Shown here one piece after another: positions 54,501 through 61,725 of a stretch of DNA of 64,000 nt. The DNA comes from Gracilimonas sp. (lineage in GTDB: Bacteria > Bacteroidota > Rhodothermia > Balneolales > Balneolaceae). Every line of letters starts with the position of its first letter. Positions within the stretch are counted from its first letter, which is position 1. Made by a program: the position numbers and the translations under genes. Below the pieces are notes generated by a model. That model did no database searches. It saw only the letters and a list, made by a program, of their open reading frames with translations, and was not told the DNA's origin. The stretch spans positions 186,001 through 250,000 of the forward strand of contig NZ_JABURM010000008.1 in NCBI RefSeq assembly GCF_014762685.1, given 5' to 3'.

Positions 54501-54535
54501 TTAAGGAGACGGTAGTATTAGCTAGGAAATTTTAA
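48503..54535 (+). CDS. 2010-residue secreted multidomain protein with six lamin-tail (LTD) domains
   Basis: Signal peptide MKKLLIVLLFTIPSIAVAQ. An N-terminal beta-sandwich (about 20-215, like a lectin/laminin-G sandwich), then six LTD domains beginning near residues 313, 666, 930, 1196, 1453 and 1711 (each starts GDIIINEFM or a variant and ends ERRD...ENWGDSP...TPG), separated by SbsA-type Ig domains with the pattern SxxSEIxIxFSxxV. The last 100 residues (FTPNPFSPDDDGFEDNLFINYK... GSLIWDGRTDDNRNNRVGIY) form a FlgD/CHU_C-type Ig domain used for cell-surface anchoring or secretion. I found no cysteine in the whole protein, as is common for secreted proteins. LTD repeats are associated with extracellular nuclease or adhesion proteins. 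Function unknown. Confidence 0.85.
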   Translation: MKKLLIVLLFTIPSIAVAQTANFEDDFSDKDISDWSGNNAHFTFIDESKNILLQQNAPDAGTSYLSIPSVDIEGYWEFFIRMEFAPSDGNKAEIYLMSDSSDFNGSLNGYKILAGEDGSNDVFRLFRIDSGSEASEIITGTTNISNGGDYRVKVTRDASGNWTLEVAEGYAGALAQEGTGTDSTYTAASHFGFKTIYTSTRSDLFAFDFKIDIPPIEITSVSPVSNTEIDIVFSHAFDSSTVESTDFTLNPGSINPQSVTHQTADTARITFSDPLSGGIHDLSVSGINNLSGETTLADTTLSFIIFDDYQPGDIIINEFMKDPPTGTAEYVELKNISGRYINLRDWQVGDNNSQTTIIESDFAILPDSFAVISADTSSLNTYYGNANYIQTSLPALNNGGDQVRIFDPTGTIADSLEYTSEWGGLDVSIERRDTSVSSTFRENWGDSPAGNFGTPGFANLVAEDTTAPAISELLVQNNQTILLVASERLETTSAETTGNYSLDQNPETGAVVPTIPAISSATQIAADTVELTLSSNLEEYDGNWILSADSLTDIFENTANDQAEFTFTNPFTIMEVSALSESEILFLFSDNIEFATVSTEDFTINGEVLAPSSNITQPETNQLIVNLPTSLPSGPNLAVVSNIESVNGWIIPQNTQAEFFVFDDYQSGDILINEFMKDPPTGAVEYVELKNISGKYLNLRDWRIGDNNSITSITGSDFVILPDSFTVISADTVALSIFFGEANYVQTSLPALNNSGDQIRLFDNNGTLADSLEYTSDWGGEDVAIERRDATVSSTFRENWGDSPAENFGTPGLTNLVAPDVTAPELLSIQRPADDQIQLSFSERLKESTARDSTNFTLSADGLSEPIPALQSATLATPSSITLQYEFDLPSEPSGTAYELSVANQTDIFGNTAVEIPLSFFVILYATADSADVFITEFMYSPATGFTDFIEIFNPTDSAYNLQDWTYNDNAGNARAISDSEFTLAPNSHAVLAPDSTIAKSFPNITLADMGSRFANLNSTTPDDIVLRNQSGTLIDSLTYAPSWGGREVSLERRSIDVPPLFQENWGESPSDNFATPGAPNEIQPDTSPPEIASLTVLNDSTFRMIFSERIQPEPAENEANYTLLEPEGLPSAPPLLESVEFLAPDTVIISFQNALHKQEQGSEYGLITEGQLDIFGNVASILEDSFFLIDIAQADSGDVVINEFIYDPGAEFSEFIELHNSSDKNFDLRDWTFNDNTGTRLVITNTSVELVTGSYVILAPDSTIISLFPDRPIIVMGNKFPALNNGSDDIVIRDQSGILIDSLTYFSEWGGDKVSLERRSPAAPSYYRENWGDSPSNELATPGAANQIQPDNNPPEIINAFTTSSDSIQITFSERIDSVLAKNKSNFSILPAVSIAEIAEFSGNTVTVVLETFLTDGETYTLIIENQADIFGNVQASLTVELQYIEFSTANFGDVIINEILYRKKNADSEEFVELYNRSERNFNLGNWTLSDARGSTTLPEGTEIRSGEYLILTGLKSFASEVQNGVYLPSFPSLNDDEDAVVIRNEVGILIDSLFYSNTWGQNERGVSLERKDPESASNDASNWASNISEIGNSAGYQSSIFEPDETPPEIIFSRLQSNGTIFVAFSEFVNIDNASAFINDQPAPIISYSEANGNIVILEKSASGSASVQVKEKIKENEPLHLTFNNITDIRGNANQELAVEVSQPLAPGAVVINEILYNPLANSDDNLPDQTEYVELYNPSDYAISLEGFYLHDELDENGEVRALLPVSTHYKWIPANGYVVVYAEDQATTFNESRLAKYFKLQGESDQFKARINRSSLSLTNSDDAVYLADSTAAIIDSVFYDESWQNPNLYDTDGVALERINPEGPSNDKSNWSSSTRVNGGTPGEQNSIFQESGAGPVNTGITFTPNPFSPDDDGFEDNLFINYKLDESDYLLRVHIFDRYGRKVRKLADGFQAGFEGSLIWDGRTDDNRNNRVGIYIVLFEAYNSAIGKNVTFKETVVLARKF
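49420..50950 (+). repeat. Recent internal duplication of LTD1 and LTD2
   Basis: Within the gene at 48503, the block beginning at 49420 (DDYQPGDIIINEFMKDPPTG) and the block beginning at 50488 (DDYQSGDILINEFMKDPPTG) are highly similar at DNA level for about 460 bases, down to the ENWGDSPAGNFGTPG / ENWGDSPAENFGTPG end. The other four LTDs are more diverged, so this pair is a younger duplication. Confidence 0.75.
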
Positions 54536-54601
54536 ATGTTGAATTATGAATGTTAAATGTCTCAGGTCATTTAACATTCATAATTTATAATTCAACATTT
54601 A
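54533..54601. repeat. Stuttered-word palindrome (AATGTTGAATTAT) joining the ends of two convergent genes
   Basis: Left arm TAAATGTTGAATTATGAATG then TTAAATG begins with the TAA of the 2010-residue gene (54533-54535). The right arm complement AAATGTTGAATTATAAATTA then TGAATGTTAAATGA includes the last codons and stop (AAT GTT GAA TTA TAA) of the TonB-receptor gene. So one arm is coding at its tip. Loop TCTCAGG. Confidence 0.85.
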
Positions 54602-56660
54602 CCTTCACCCCTCCAAACCAGTTTCTCGGTGCAGCAGGCTGGTAGTAACGGCCTCCAAAGGCATTCAGGTCATTTCCGAGACTGTATTTTTCGTCAAGCA
54701 GATTATCAATTCCCATAAAAAGATCAAGAATCAGGTTATCCAGTATTTCTTTTTGAAATCCTATTTTTGATTGAATCAAATGATAAGAATCTGAATACAC
54801 CGTATTGGCATCATTCAATGGGATTTCATCTGTGAAGTTGTATGATAAGGAACCGTAAAGTCCTGCCTCTGTTTTTGCATTTAATGTAGACACGAAGATA
54901 TGCGGAGCGACTCCCGTCAGTTTATTTCCGGAAAAATCTTCTCCTTCCTTTTGGTAATCTTTGAACTCAAAGTCATGATAGGTGTATGAAACGGTCCAAT
55001 CCAATTTCTGTAAAAAAGCACTGTTATTTCGGATGACCGCCCAATCTATTGCAGTCTCAATCCCATATTGATCGGTGCTTCCGGTATTTTCAAATATAAC
55101 CGTTGAATTTCGGTCGGATGGCTGTTGAACGATAGTTTCATCCAGCTTGAAATAAAAAGCGGTGATATCATAGGAAAGCCTTGGCCCGATTAATGTTCCT
55201 CGTGTCCCTGCTTCATAATTTGTTCCCTGTTCTGCTTCCAAATCCAGAGCGATGCTGCCTTCATTGGTTCTGAACTCCTCTATGGTTGGGGGTGAAAATC
55301 CATAACTCACGCTTCCGTATACGGATAGCGCCGGCGAGAATTTCTTCACTAACCCTATACGCGGTATGATCTCCGGCTCGAAGGTTTTCTCAGCTAACCC
55401 GGGCACATCTCCTTGCAGGTTCGTCACCAAACGATTCAGCCTATATTCGAGACGGTTATAACTCAACCCGGCTGTGACATAAAATTCATTGGGCAAGTCA
55501 ATTTCCGTATTCAAAAATACCAGGGATGAATGGATCTTGATTTCGTCATCAAAATTAAGAGCTCCAACCTGACTGCTGTCATTTTCAAAATTTCGGGCGG
55601 CATAGTTAGCAGATTGCAATTCCCCACCTACGGTAAATCTTGTACGCACTTCCCCGATATTCGTATCAAAATAGAAACGGGTTCTTCCGCCCCCTGATTT
55701 TCGGCTATCCTTTTTATAGTCCAGATTAAAGGGATTTTCGAATGCACTGAAGGTTCCATACAGAGTAGTCAGATTTGAAATGTTATCCGAAATTTGCAAA
55801 TCATGGCTTATTCCCGCTAAAAAAGTCTGTTGATCAATACTTGCATTCGCTTCAACACTCCCCAAGGCAAATGGATTTCCCTGCCGGGCCTGACTCGGAT
55901 CTGCGTCAAACTGCTCTTTGGTTAACGGCCCCGGTATCCCATAATGCAGATCAGAATATAAAAAACTGGTTTTGACGATCTGTTTATCATTCAGCTGAAA
56001 ACGCCCGGACAGCTCAGCAGTTTCCCGATTGAAAAAGGATTGTTGCCGGTATCCATCCGACTGCTGGTCTGAATAATTGAACCGAAAGTTTCCGCCTTCA
56101 AACTGAGATTGGGCATAGGCGCTATAGCGCTGGAGTCCATATGAGCCGAACTGGATTCCGGCACCCACCTCATCCTCTTCCGACTGACGGCTGTCAAGCA
56201 ATAAAACCCCGCCGTTCCCCGCTCCATAAATACTGCCTGCCGGACCTTTAATCACTTCCACTTCCTGCATATTAATTACATCCAGTAAGTTCAGCGGCGT
56301 ACTTCCCGAAGGTTCGGTGAATGGAATATCATTCCAGTAAATTTTCACGTTTCTGACCCCAAAGGGTGAGCGGAGAGAGCTTCCACGAATAGCCACCCGG
56401 TAACTTCCGGGAGCCCGCTGTTCGATCCTTACACCGGGCACAGTGTTTAATCCATACAAAAGAGAACCCTCATCGAACCCGGTGATTCGCTCAGGCTCAA
56501 CATTAGCGATCGCACCGGGTGATTCCATCACACTGCGATTGCCTTCATAACCCACCACCACCACCTCACCCAAATCTCCCTTAAGGGTATCGGGTTGCTG
56601 GGCTAAAAGATAACCTTGGGATATTAAGACGAATAAAAAAAATGCCGATATTTTGTTCAT
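54585..56660 (-). CDS. TonB-dependent outer-membrane receptor (non-SusC)
   Basis: 691 residues from ATG at 56660 (MNKISAFFLFVLISQGYLL; the ATG at 56675 adds five residues). Signal peptide ends at LLAQQ. There is no carboxypeptidase-regulatory domain; the plug begins LGEVVVVGYEGNRSVMESPG and contains GIRGSSLRSPFGVRNVKIYW and IKGPAGSIYGAGNGGVLLL. The barrel ends with a GGVKVNVEL strand. The type matches siderophore, vitamin or metal chelator receptors rather than SusC. Substrate unknown; no transporter or enzyme cluster is next to it. The 3' end forms part of a stuttered palindrome. A TACTTTG box stands 5 bases upstream of the start, suggesting a short or absent leader. Confidence 0.93.
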   Translation of the reverse strand: MNKISAFFLFVLISQGYLLAQQPDTLKGDLGEVVVVGYEGNRSVMESPGAIANVEPERITGFDEGSLLYGLNTVPGVRIEQRAPGSYRVAIRGSSLRSPFGVRNVKIYWNDIPFTEPSGSTPLNLLDVINMQEVEVIKGPAGSIYGAGNGGVLLLDSRQSEEDEVGAGIQFGSYGLQRYSAYAQSQFEGGNFRFNYSDQQSDGYRQQSFFNRETAELSGRFQLNDKQIVKTSFLYSDLHYGIPGPLTKEQFDADPSQARQGNPFALGSVEANASIDQQTFLAGISHDLQISDNISNLTTLYGTFSAFENPFNLDYKKDSRKSGGGRTRFYFDTNIGEVRTRFTVGGELQSANYAARNFENDSSQVGALNFDDEIKIHSSLVFLNTEIDLPNEFYVTAGLSYNRLEYRLNRLVTNLQGDVPGLAEKTFEPEIIPRIGLVKKFSPALSVYGSVSYGFSPPTIEEFRTNEGSIALDLEAEQGTNYEAGTRGTLIGPRLSYDITAFYFKLDETIVQQPSDRNSTVIFENTGSTDQYGIETAIDWAVIRNNSAFLQKLDWTVSYTYHDFEFKDYQKEGEDFSGNKLTGVAPHIFVSTLNAKTEAGLYGSLSYNFTDEIPLNDANTVYSDSYHLIQSKIGFQKEILDNLILDLFMGIDNLLDEKYSLGNDLNAFGGRYYQPAAPRNWFGGVKVNVEL

Positions 56661-56741
56661 GGGAACAAAGTACAAATCTTGAATTAAGTTTTAAGAAATG
56701 AATACCTTCCTTTAACAAATAATTCCATACTTATTAATCTT

Positions 56742-57551
56742 TTGCAAAATCTAAAAAACGCACCTATTGGCATTTTTGATTCCGGTATTGGCGGATTGAC
56801 CGTAGCCAAAGCCGTAATTGAAGCCCTGCCTAATGAAGACATCATCTATTTCGGGGATACCGCACGGGTACCCTACGGAATTAAATCAGAAGAAACGATA
56901 CGTACCTATGCGCTTCAAATCACAAATTTTCTTCTGAAAAAAAAGGTGAAAATGATCCTGATTGCCTGTAATACGGTTTCAGCATCAGCAAAAGAGGAAA
57001 TCATCCGGGCTGCCGGAGATATTCCGGTGTTGGATGTAATTTCAGCCGGATCCCGTAATGCAGTTTCTCTCCCAAATCATAGACATGTTGGAGTAATAGG
57101 GACTCTGGCTACCGTAAACTCCAACGCCTACCCGGAAGCCATTCATGCTTTTGATCCCACAATCAAAATAAGCCAACAGGCTTGCCCGCTGTTAGTCCCT
57201 TTAGCTGAAGAAGGCTGGATTGATAATGAAGTGGCAAAACAAACCCTTCATTATTACCTGGATGAATTTGATGAAAGTGGAATTCAGTCGCTGATTTTAG
57301 GATGCACACATTATCCTCTTTTTAAAGAAGTGATTCCCAAGGTGCTCAAAAACGGGAATATTGAAATTATTGATTCAGCTGAATCCATTGCAGCATCGGC
57401 CAAGACAAAATTAGAAGAACTGGATTTGCTAAATCAAACCGGCGGGGATTTCCAATGTTTTGTAAGCGACCGTCCGCAGCGCTTCCACGAATTGGCGGAG
57501 CGGTTTTTAGGAAAAAGCCTGAACGGAGTCGAAGTAGTGAATTTAGATTAA
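56742..57551 (+). CDS. murI: Glutamate racemase
   Basis: 269 residues with TTG start at 56742 (no in-frame ATG upstream or nearby). IGIFDSGIGGLTVAKAV at the N-terminus, catalytic Cys76 in LIACNTVSASA and Cys188 in LGCTHYPLF, with the matching acidic DTARVPYG region. It makes D-glutamate for peptidoglycan. Full length; a standalone gene divergent from the TonB receptor. A TTTTG overlaps the start codon, as in priA. Confidence 0.96.
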   Translation: MQNLKNAPIGIFDSGIGGLTVAKAVIEALPNEDIIYFGDTARVPYGIKSEETIRTYALQITNFLLKKKVKMILIACNTVSASAKEEIIRAAGDIPVLDVISAGSRNAVSLPNHRHVGVIGTLATVNSNAYPEAIHAFDPTIKISQQACPLLVPLAEEGWIDNEVAKQTLHYYLDEFDESGIQSLILGCTHYPLFKEVIPKVLKNGNIEIIDSAESIAASAKTKLEELDLLNQTGGDFQCFVSDRPQRFHELAERFLGKSLNGVEVVNLD

Positions 57552-57558
57552 AGCTCCC

Positions 57559-57618
57559 AGCTGTCAGACTTCAGCCGTCAGTTTTTTTGTTGACCAGAAA
57601 AGCTGACGGCTGATGGCT
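57559..57618. repeat. Stuttered-word palindrome (CAGCCGTCAG) between convergent murI and exchanger genes
   Basis: Left arm AGCTGTCAGACTTCAGCCGT then CAG (57559-57581), right arm CTGACGGCTGATGGCT (57603-57618). Stutter of CTGTCAGACTT / CAGCCGTCAG. A T run of seven bases follows the left arm, so it may also terminate murI. Confidence 0.75.
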
Positions 57619-57623
57619 AATTT

Positions 57624-58571
57624 TTACATAAAATAGCCGGCGGAAAAGAAAATAATATATAGGATTATCAAGACAATGCCGGCCCAGCGCGGGATTTTTT
57701 TGCGCATCATGAAAAATGATATCATGATAAGCGTAACCATACAAAAAGGAAGATAGAATCTCATAACCTGATCACTCACTGGCACGGGCTGGACAATGGC
57801 AATGATTCCGGCATTGAACAAAAAGAAGGCTAAGACAGAGCCAACCACATTCCCAAAACTTATCTCTGGCCTGCCTTTCAATGCTGCCGGCAATTCTTTC
57901 CCCAGTTCTTCAATACTTACCAGCAAGGCCAAAATCGTCATACCAAAAACGGTATCTGATAAGCCGAGATTTGCAATGATGGTTTCAGAAGCCTTGACCA
58001 ACATCGCACTCCCGGCAATAATGGCGATCAACGAGATCAGGAGAAGTCCCAGCGATTTCCACCTGTTAAGCTCCTCTTTTTTTTCAAGAGTTTCAGCAAC
58101 TTCCCCGGTAGATTTAATGTCGAATCCACCTTTGCTTAGTCTCAGGAGTTGGAGAATAGAGAGTACAAATGCAAAAAGTAAAATTACTCCATCTATTCGT
58201 GAAAGCTGCCCATCATTCCCCAATAAACCCAGAAGAAACACAGCGAGAATAGGAATTAAAAGAATTCGCTTAGGTACTTCTTCAAATTCCATCGGAACAA
58301 ATAAAAGTGTTATACCAAAGGCAAGGGCTATAGCGACCATGGCCGCGCCAATGATAGACCCTAAGGCAATACCTGCCACTCCTTCAAAAGAAGCCACTGC
58401 CCCCAAGGCAAGGTTTTCAGGATCAAAACCAATAAAGATAACACTGACCAGAAATGAGGAAATACCAAAACCCAAAGATGTTCCCACAGCCCCTTCGACA
58501 AGCTTTTCGGCAAAATAAATTACCAGTCCAAGCCCGGCAACAAAGAGTATTATGGAAATAAATATATGCAT
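57624..58571 (-). CDS. CaCA-superfamily cation exchanger (sodium/calcium-type)
   Basis: 315 residues, about 10 membrane helices in two halves. The alpha-repeats expected of the CaCA family appear as GFDPENLALGAVASFEGVAG in the first half and SIEELGKELPAALKGRPEIS in the second. These differ from the classic GTSLPE motif: the first keeps a central Pro-Glu, the second reads KELPAAL, so it is a diverged member, and ion specificity should not be assumed to be Ca2+. It sits alone, convergent with murI. Confidence 0.8.
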   Translation of the reverse strand: MHIFISIILFVAGLGLVIYFAEKLVEGAVGTSLGFGISSFLVSVIFIGFDPENLALGAVASFEGVAGIALGSIIGAAMVAIALAFGITLLFVPMEFEEVPKRILLIPILAVFLLGLLGNDGQLSRIDGVILLFAFVLSILQLLRLSKGGFDIKSTGEVAETLEKKEELNRWKSLGLLLISLIAIIAGSAMLVKASETIIANLGLSDTVFGMTILALLVSIEELGKELPAALKGRPEISFGNVVGSVLAFFLFNAGIIAIVQPVPVSDQVMRFYLPFCMVTLIMISFFMMRKKIPRWAGIVLIILYIIFFSAGYFM

Positions 58572-58674
58572 GCGTTGTCATTCTCTTTTCCAGTTATGAC
58601 TTACAACATTACCTCGCTCCCAACCATTAAATGTTATAAGTTCTGGAAGGACGAAAGCAAATAGCCCCTGACTT

Positions 58675-58795
58675 GCAGGGTAACATTCCCAACCGGCATG
58701 AAGAATCCCGAAGGGATGGCATACAACAAACCATCTTGCATCATCCTGCTGGGATTTATCTCGTTCCCAATGTCTTCGTTGGAATGCTTTGGGGG
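58675..58795. repeat. REP-like repeats between exchanger and OPT genes
   Basis: The gap holds AACATTCCCAACCGGCATGA, the hairpin GAATCCCGAAGGGATGGCAT, and TCTCGTTCCCAATGTCTTCG followed by TTGGAATGC. The last is the complement of the GCATTCCCAACG...GTTGGGAACGA element at 44602, so the family recurs in opposite orientation. No gene is seen in 58572-58806. Confidence 0.7.
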
Positions 58796-58806
58796 AACCT
58801 CCCTGC

Positions 58807-60858
58807 TTAATCTCCTTTCTTAATAGCTACTTTGTACAGCCATATCATGAAGAAAATTGCAGCGCCAACACCCAGGGTGCTTGTGAGCCATTCAAAGCCT
58901 TCCGGCATAATGCGGAGAGCATCGGTGCTTTCAAAAAAGGCAAAAGGAATGGCAAGAATAATTCCGATTAAAGCCTCACCCGTTATCAACCCGGATGAAA
59001 ATAACAGTCCCTTGCGCTCGGCATTCGTTTCTGCTTCTTCCTCACTTTCCCCGGCATTTTTGGCTCTTCTCCGTACCACTTTTGCAGCTGTCCATGCAAT
59101 CATACCTCCTAAGAAAATGGGGACAGAAAGTTCTACGGGCAAATAAATTCCAACTGCAACAGCCAATACCGGCGTTCTGAACTCAGTGCCTTTTCGTTTC
59201 AGGATTTGATCCAAAATGATGATAGCCACCGCAATCAAACCGCCAATAATAATCATGGCCCATTCCAGGTTCCGGGCAAATACCCCTTCCGCCACGGATT
59301 GCATCAAAGTAGCCTGGGGAGCTGTCAACATCTCAGAAGGATTCATCCCTTCTCTCGGAAAAACACCGCCCAAACCGTATGCATTAAAAAGGAGACTCAA
59401 AATAGGTGCAATCACCAAAGCAGCGGCAACCACTCCGACTACCTGCATAATTTGTTGCTTGTAAGGGGTGGCTCCTACAATCTGTCCGGCTTTCAAATCC
59501 TGTAAGTTATCACCGGCAAGTGCGGCAGCACAAGCAATCATAGCTCCCACAATAATAGCAGCGGCAGCGGCTGTGGTGGCTTTTTCCATATCAGCGGCAA
59601 AATCTACTTGTCCGCCCAAAATGGCGAGTAAACACAATGAAGTGGCTAACACCGTGGCGATGGTTACACCGGAAATAGGGTTATTCGAAGAACCCACCAA
59701 ACCGGCCATATATCCCGCAACGGAGGAGAATAAAAATCCTGCAAACAACGAAAATACCACTCCAAACGTAATGGCCGTCCAGTATGCCCCGGTGCTTACT
59801 GCCAGGTGCTCAATATCAATCACATACATAAAGACAATGAAAATGGGAATGGAAAGACCAATGACACCCCAAACCACAATATTAATGGGCGTATCCAATT
59901 CAGTGCGCGGCACATTTCCGGAACCATTGCTTTTCAGTTCTTTAACCGCAGCCATAGATGACTTAATACCATCTACCAGTGGTTTGGCCAGTGAAATCAA
60001 AGCCCAAACTCCACCGACAACCATCGCCCCCACACCCAGGTACCGGATTTTTTGGCTCCATATCGCAAGAGCCGCATCATAGCCTTCGGCCGCCCCTACA
60101 ATAGCCGAAATTTCTTCGGGACTGCTTACCGCCATATAAATTGGAATACCGAACAGCCAGGATATGAGTCCTCCCGCAAAAATAAGTACGGCGATATTCA
60201 ACCCTACAATATAACCAACAGCCAAAAGGGCTACGGAGAGATCAGCTCCAATCCCAAAAATGGATTTCCCGGTAGTCACCGAACCGCCAACAGAACCTGA
60301 AAAAAGCTTCAACCCGGTCTGACTCAGCTTGAACAATGCCGCAGCTAAACCGGCCTGAATGATCGTCTTGACTCCCTTCCCGCCTTCGGTCCCGGCTTTC
60401 AAAACCTCACCGGTAGCAACTCCTTCCGGAAATTGAAGATCACTCTCTACAATTAAAGCTCTTCGGAGGGGAATCGTGAACAAAACTCCTAGTATCCCGC
60501 CAAACATGGCGATAGCCGTGGTTTCCACGAAAGGAAAATCCAGCCAGTATTTGAGTAAAATAAGTGCCGGGAGCGTAAAGATAACTCCTGCCGCCAGCGA
60601 CTCTCCCGCCGATGCCGCCGTTTGTACAATATTGTTCTCCAGGATGTTAGATTCCTTGAAGAGCCTCAACACCGCCATGGAAATAACCGCTGCGGGGATA
60701 GATGCGGAAACGGTCATCCCAACTTTAAGTCCCAGGTAGGCATTAGCCCCTGCCAGGATAGCGGATAACAAAAATCCAAGAATTACAGCTTTGACGGTAA
60801 TTTGCGGAAGATCGTCTTCCGCAGAAACAAAGGGAGTGAATGTTGTTTTCTTACTCAT
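58807..60858 (-). CDS. OPT-family oligopeptide transporter
   Basis: 683 residues with about 15-16 membrane helices. N-terminus ITVKAVILGFLLSAILAGAN AYLGLKVGMTVS is characteristic of the bacterial OPT (oligopeptide transporter) family; EGVATGEVLKAGTEGGKG and GGMIAWTAAKVVRRRAKNAG are further signatures. It imports small peptides with protons, or possibly metal chelates. The 683-residue length is normal. The gene is single, flanked by repeat-filled gaps. Together with M1 and DUF5117 peptidases it points to peptide utilisation. Confidence 0.9.
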   Translation of the reverse strand: MSKKTTFTPFVSAEDDLPQITVKAVILGFLLSAILAGANAYLGLKVGMTVSASIPAAVISMAVLRLFKESNILENNIVQTAASAGESLAAGVIFTLPALILLKYWLDFPFVETTAIAMFGGILGVLFTIPLRRALIVESDLQFPEGVATGEVLKAGTEGGKGVKTIIQAGLAAALFKLSQTGLKLFSGSVGGSVTTGKSIFGIGADLSVALLAVGYIVGLNIAVLIFAGGLISWLFGIPIYMAVSSPEEISAIVGAAEGYDAALAIWSQKIRYLGVGAMVVGGVWALISLAKPLVDGIKSSMAAVKELKSNGSGNVPRTELDTPINIVVWGVIGLSIPIFIVFMYVIDIEHLAVSTGAYWTAITFGVVFSLFAGFLFSSVAGYMAGLVGSSNNPISGVTIATVLATSLCLLAILGGQVDFAADMEKATTAAAAAIIVGAMIACAAALAGDNLQDLKAGQIVGATPYKQQIMQVVGVVAAALVIAPILSLLFNAYGLGGVFPREGMNPSEMLTAPQATLMQSVAEGVFARNLEWAMIIIGGLIAVAIIILDQILKRKGTEFRTPVLAVAVGIYLPVELSVPIFLGGMIAWTAAKVVRRRAKNAGESEEEAETNAERKGLLFSSGLITGEALIGIILAIPFAFFESTDALRIMPEGFEWLTSTLGVGAAIFFMIWLYKVAIKKGD

Positions 60859-60918
60859 GGGTTGATTCGGCTAAAATTTAGTTTGCCGTAAATAACAATT
60901 TTTTACCATTGATGCATA

Positions 60919-60958
60919 ATGTTTAGTTAGGTGTTAGGTGCGAGGCATTAGGTTTTAG
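60919..60958. repeat. Stuttered word (GTTAGGT) upstream of the OPT gene
   Basis: GTTTAGTTAGGTGTTAGGTG then CGAGGCATTAGGTTTTAG: about four loose copies of TTAGGT. No complementary arm is seen, so it is a half-element like 46142 and 62926. Confidence 0.6.
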
Positions 60959-60971
60959 AAAATGTCAATGT

Positions 60972-61040
60972 ACCTCAATCCCTCGAGGGGGTGGATTGCG
61001 CAGTGAATGCGGAGCAAGACGGAGGGTGTTGGTGCCAGAA
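60972..61040. repeat. Dispersed repeat related to the 32650-32830 region
   Basis: CTCAATCCCTCGAGGGGGTG and GATTGCGCAGTGAATGCGGA then GCAAGACGGAGGGTGTTGG share the CCCTCGAGGG core and the GCGGAG/GGAGGGTG elements with the katG downstream region. No gene is seen in 60859-61169. Confidence 0.55.
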
Positions 61041-61169
61041 GCCACAAAGTCTTTCTTTACCTCAACTCTCAACTACTGCTTAAAATAAATTCTAATCATT
61101 TATTACCTGCTCTTTTTTTACAATCTCAATGAATGATCGTTCTTGTAACTATTAACTGGATATCTTGCC

Positions 61170-61649
61170 ATGAAACCACTCATATTGCTTATTGGACTTG
61201 CCTTGGCCCTTCTATCCTTTTCGGATAACAGCCGGACTGATGAAACTTCTACCCTGCCTTTCGACATTGAAGATTACAGCTGGCTGGCCGGCTCATGGAG
61301 CGGGACAGGTCTTGGCGGCCTCAACGAAGAAACATGGTCACAGCCCGTGAACGGAACCATGATGGGCATGTTCCGGCATATCAAAGACGGAGAACCGGTG
61401 TTTTATGAGTTCTTGCTGCTGGATGAAACGGGAATTCGGCTGAAGCATTTTAACCCGGACCTAACCGGCTGGGAGGAAAAAGACGATATGACCACTTTTG
61501 AGATGATCAGCTACTCGAAGGATAAAATTGAGATGAAAGGGCTGATCTTTGAGAAGAAATCAGATACTGAAATGGAAACCCGGCTTCAGATAAGTCAGAA
61601 TGGTGAAACCCGAACGGAAGTTTTTAGGTTGAAAAGAGTTGAACCTTGA
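61170..61649 (+). CDS. DUF6265-type secreted protein
   Basis: 159 residues. Signal peptide MKPLILLIGLALALLSFSDN, then a lipocalin-like beta barrel. DIEDYSWLAGSWSGTGLGGLNEETWSQPVNGTMMGMFRHI is the typical N-terminal signature of this DUF (first strand and conserved Trp), FYEFLLLDETGIRLKHFNP is the central strand pair. Similar proteins are annotated as DUF6265 or lipocalin-like; ligand unknown. Likely exported to the periplasm. It stands alone between the OPT gene and the phased repeats at 61726. Confidence 0.75.
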   Translation: MKPLILLIGLALALLSFSDNSRTDETSTLPFDIEDYSWLAGSWSGTGLGGLNEETWSQPVNGTMMGMFRHIKDGEPVFYEFLLLDETGIRLKHFNPDLTGWEEKDDMTTFEMISYSKDKIEMKGLIFEKKSDTEMETRLQISQNGETRTEVFRLKRVEP

Positions 61650-61725
61650 TTTTTCTCCTGACAAAATAACCCGGTTACAACTCCGCAACGAAAACATTCC
61701 GGCCCCATCTAGATGGAATCAAAAA

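Noticed and set aside
57796-58518. Long open frame (240 codons) antisense to the cation exchanger
   Set aside because: Shadow of a membrane-protein gene; the minus strand has the family motifs and the + strand frame has Ser/Thr/Lys-rich composition with no recognisable domain.
59468-60082. 204-codon open frame antisense to the OPT transporter
   Set aside because: Opposite-strand shadow of a polytopic membrane gene; low-complexity Ala/Thr/Pro content.
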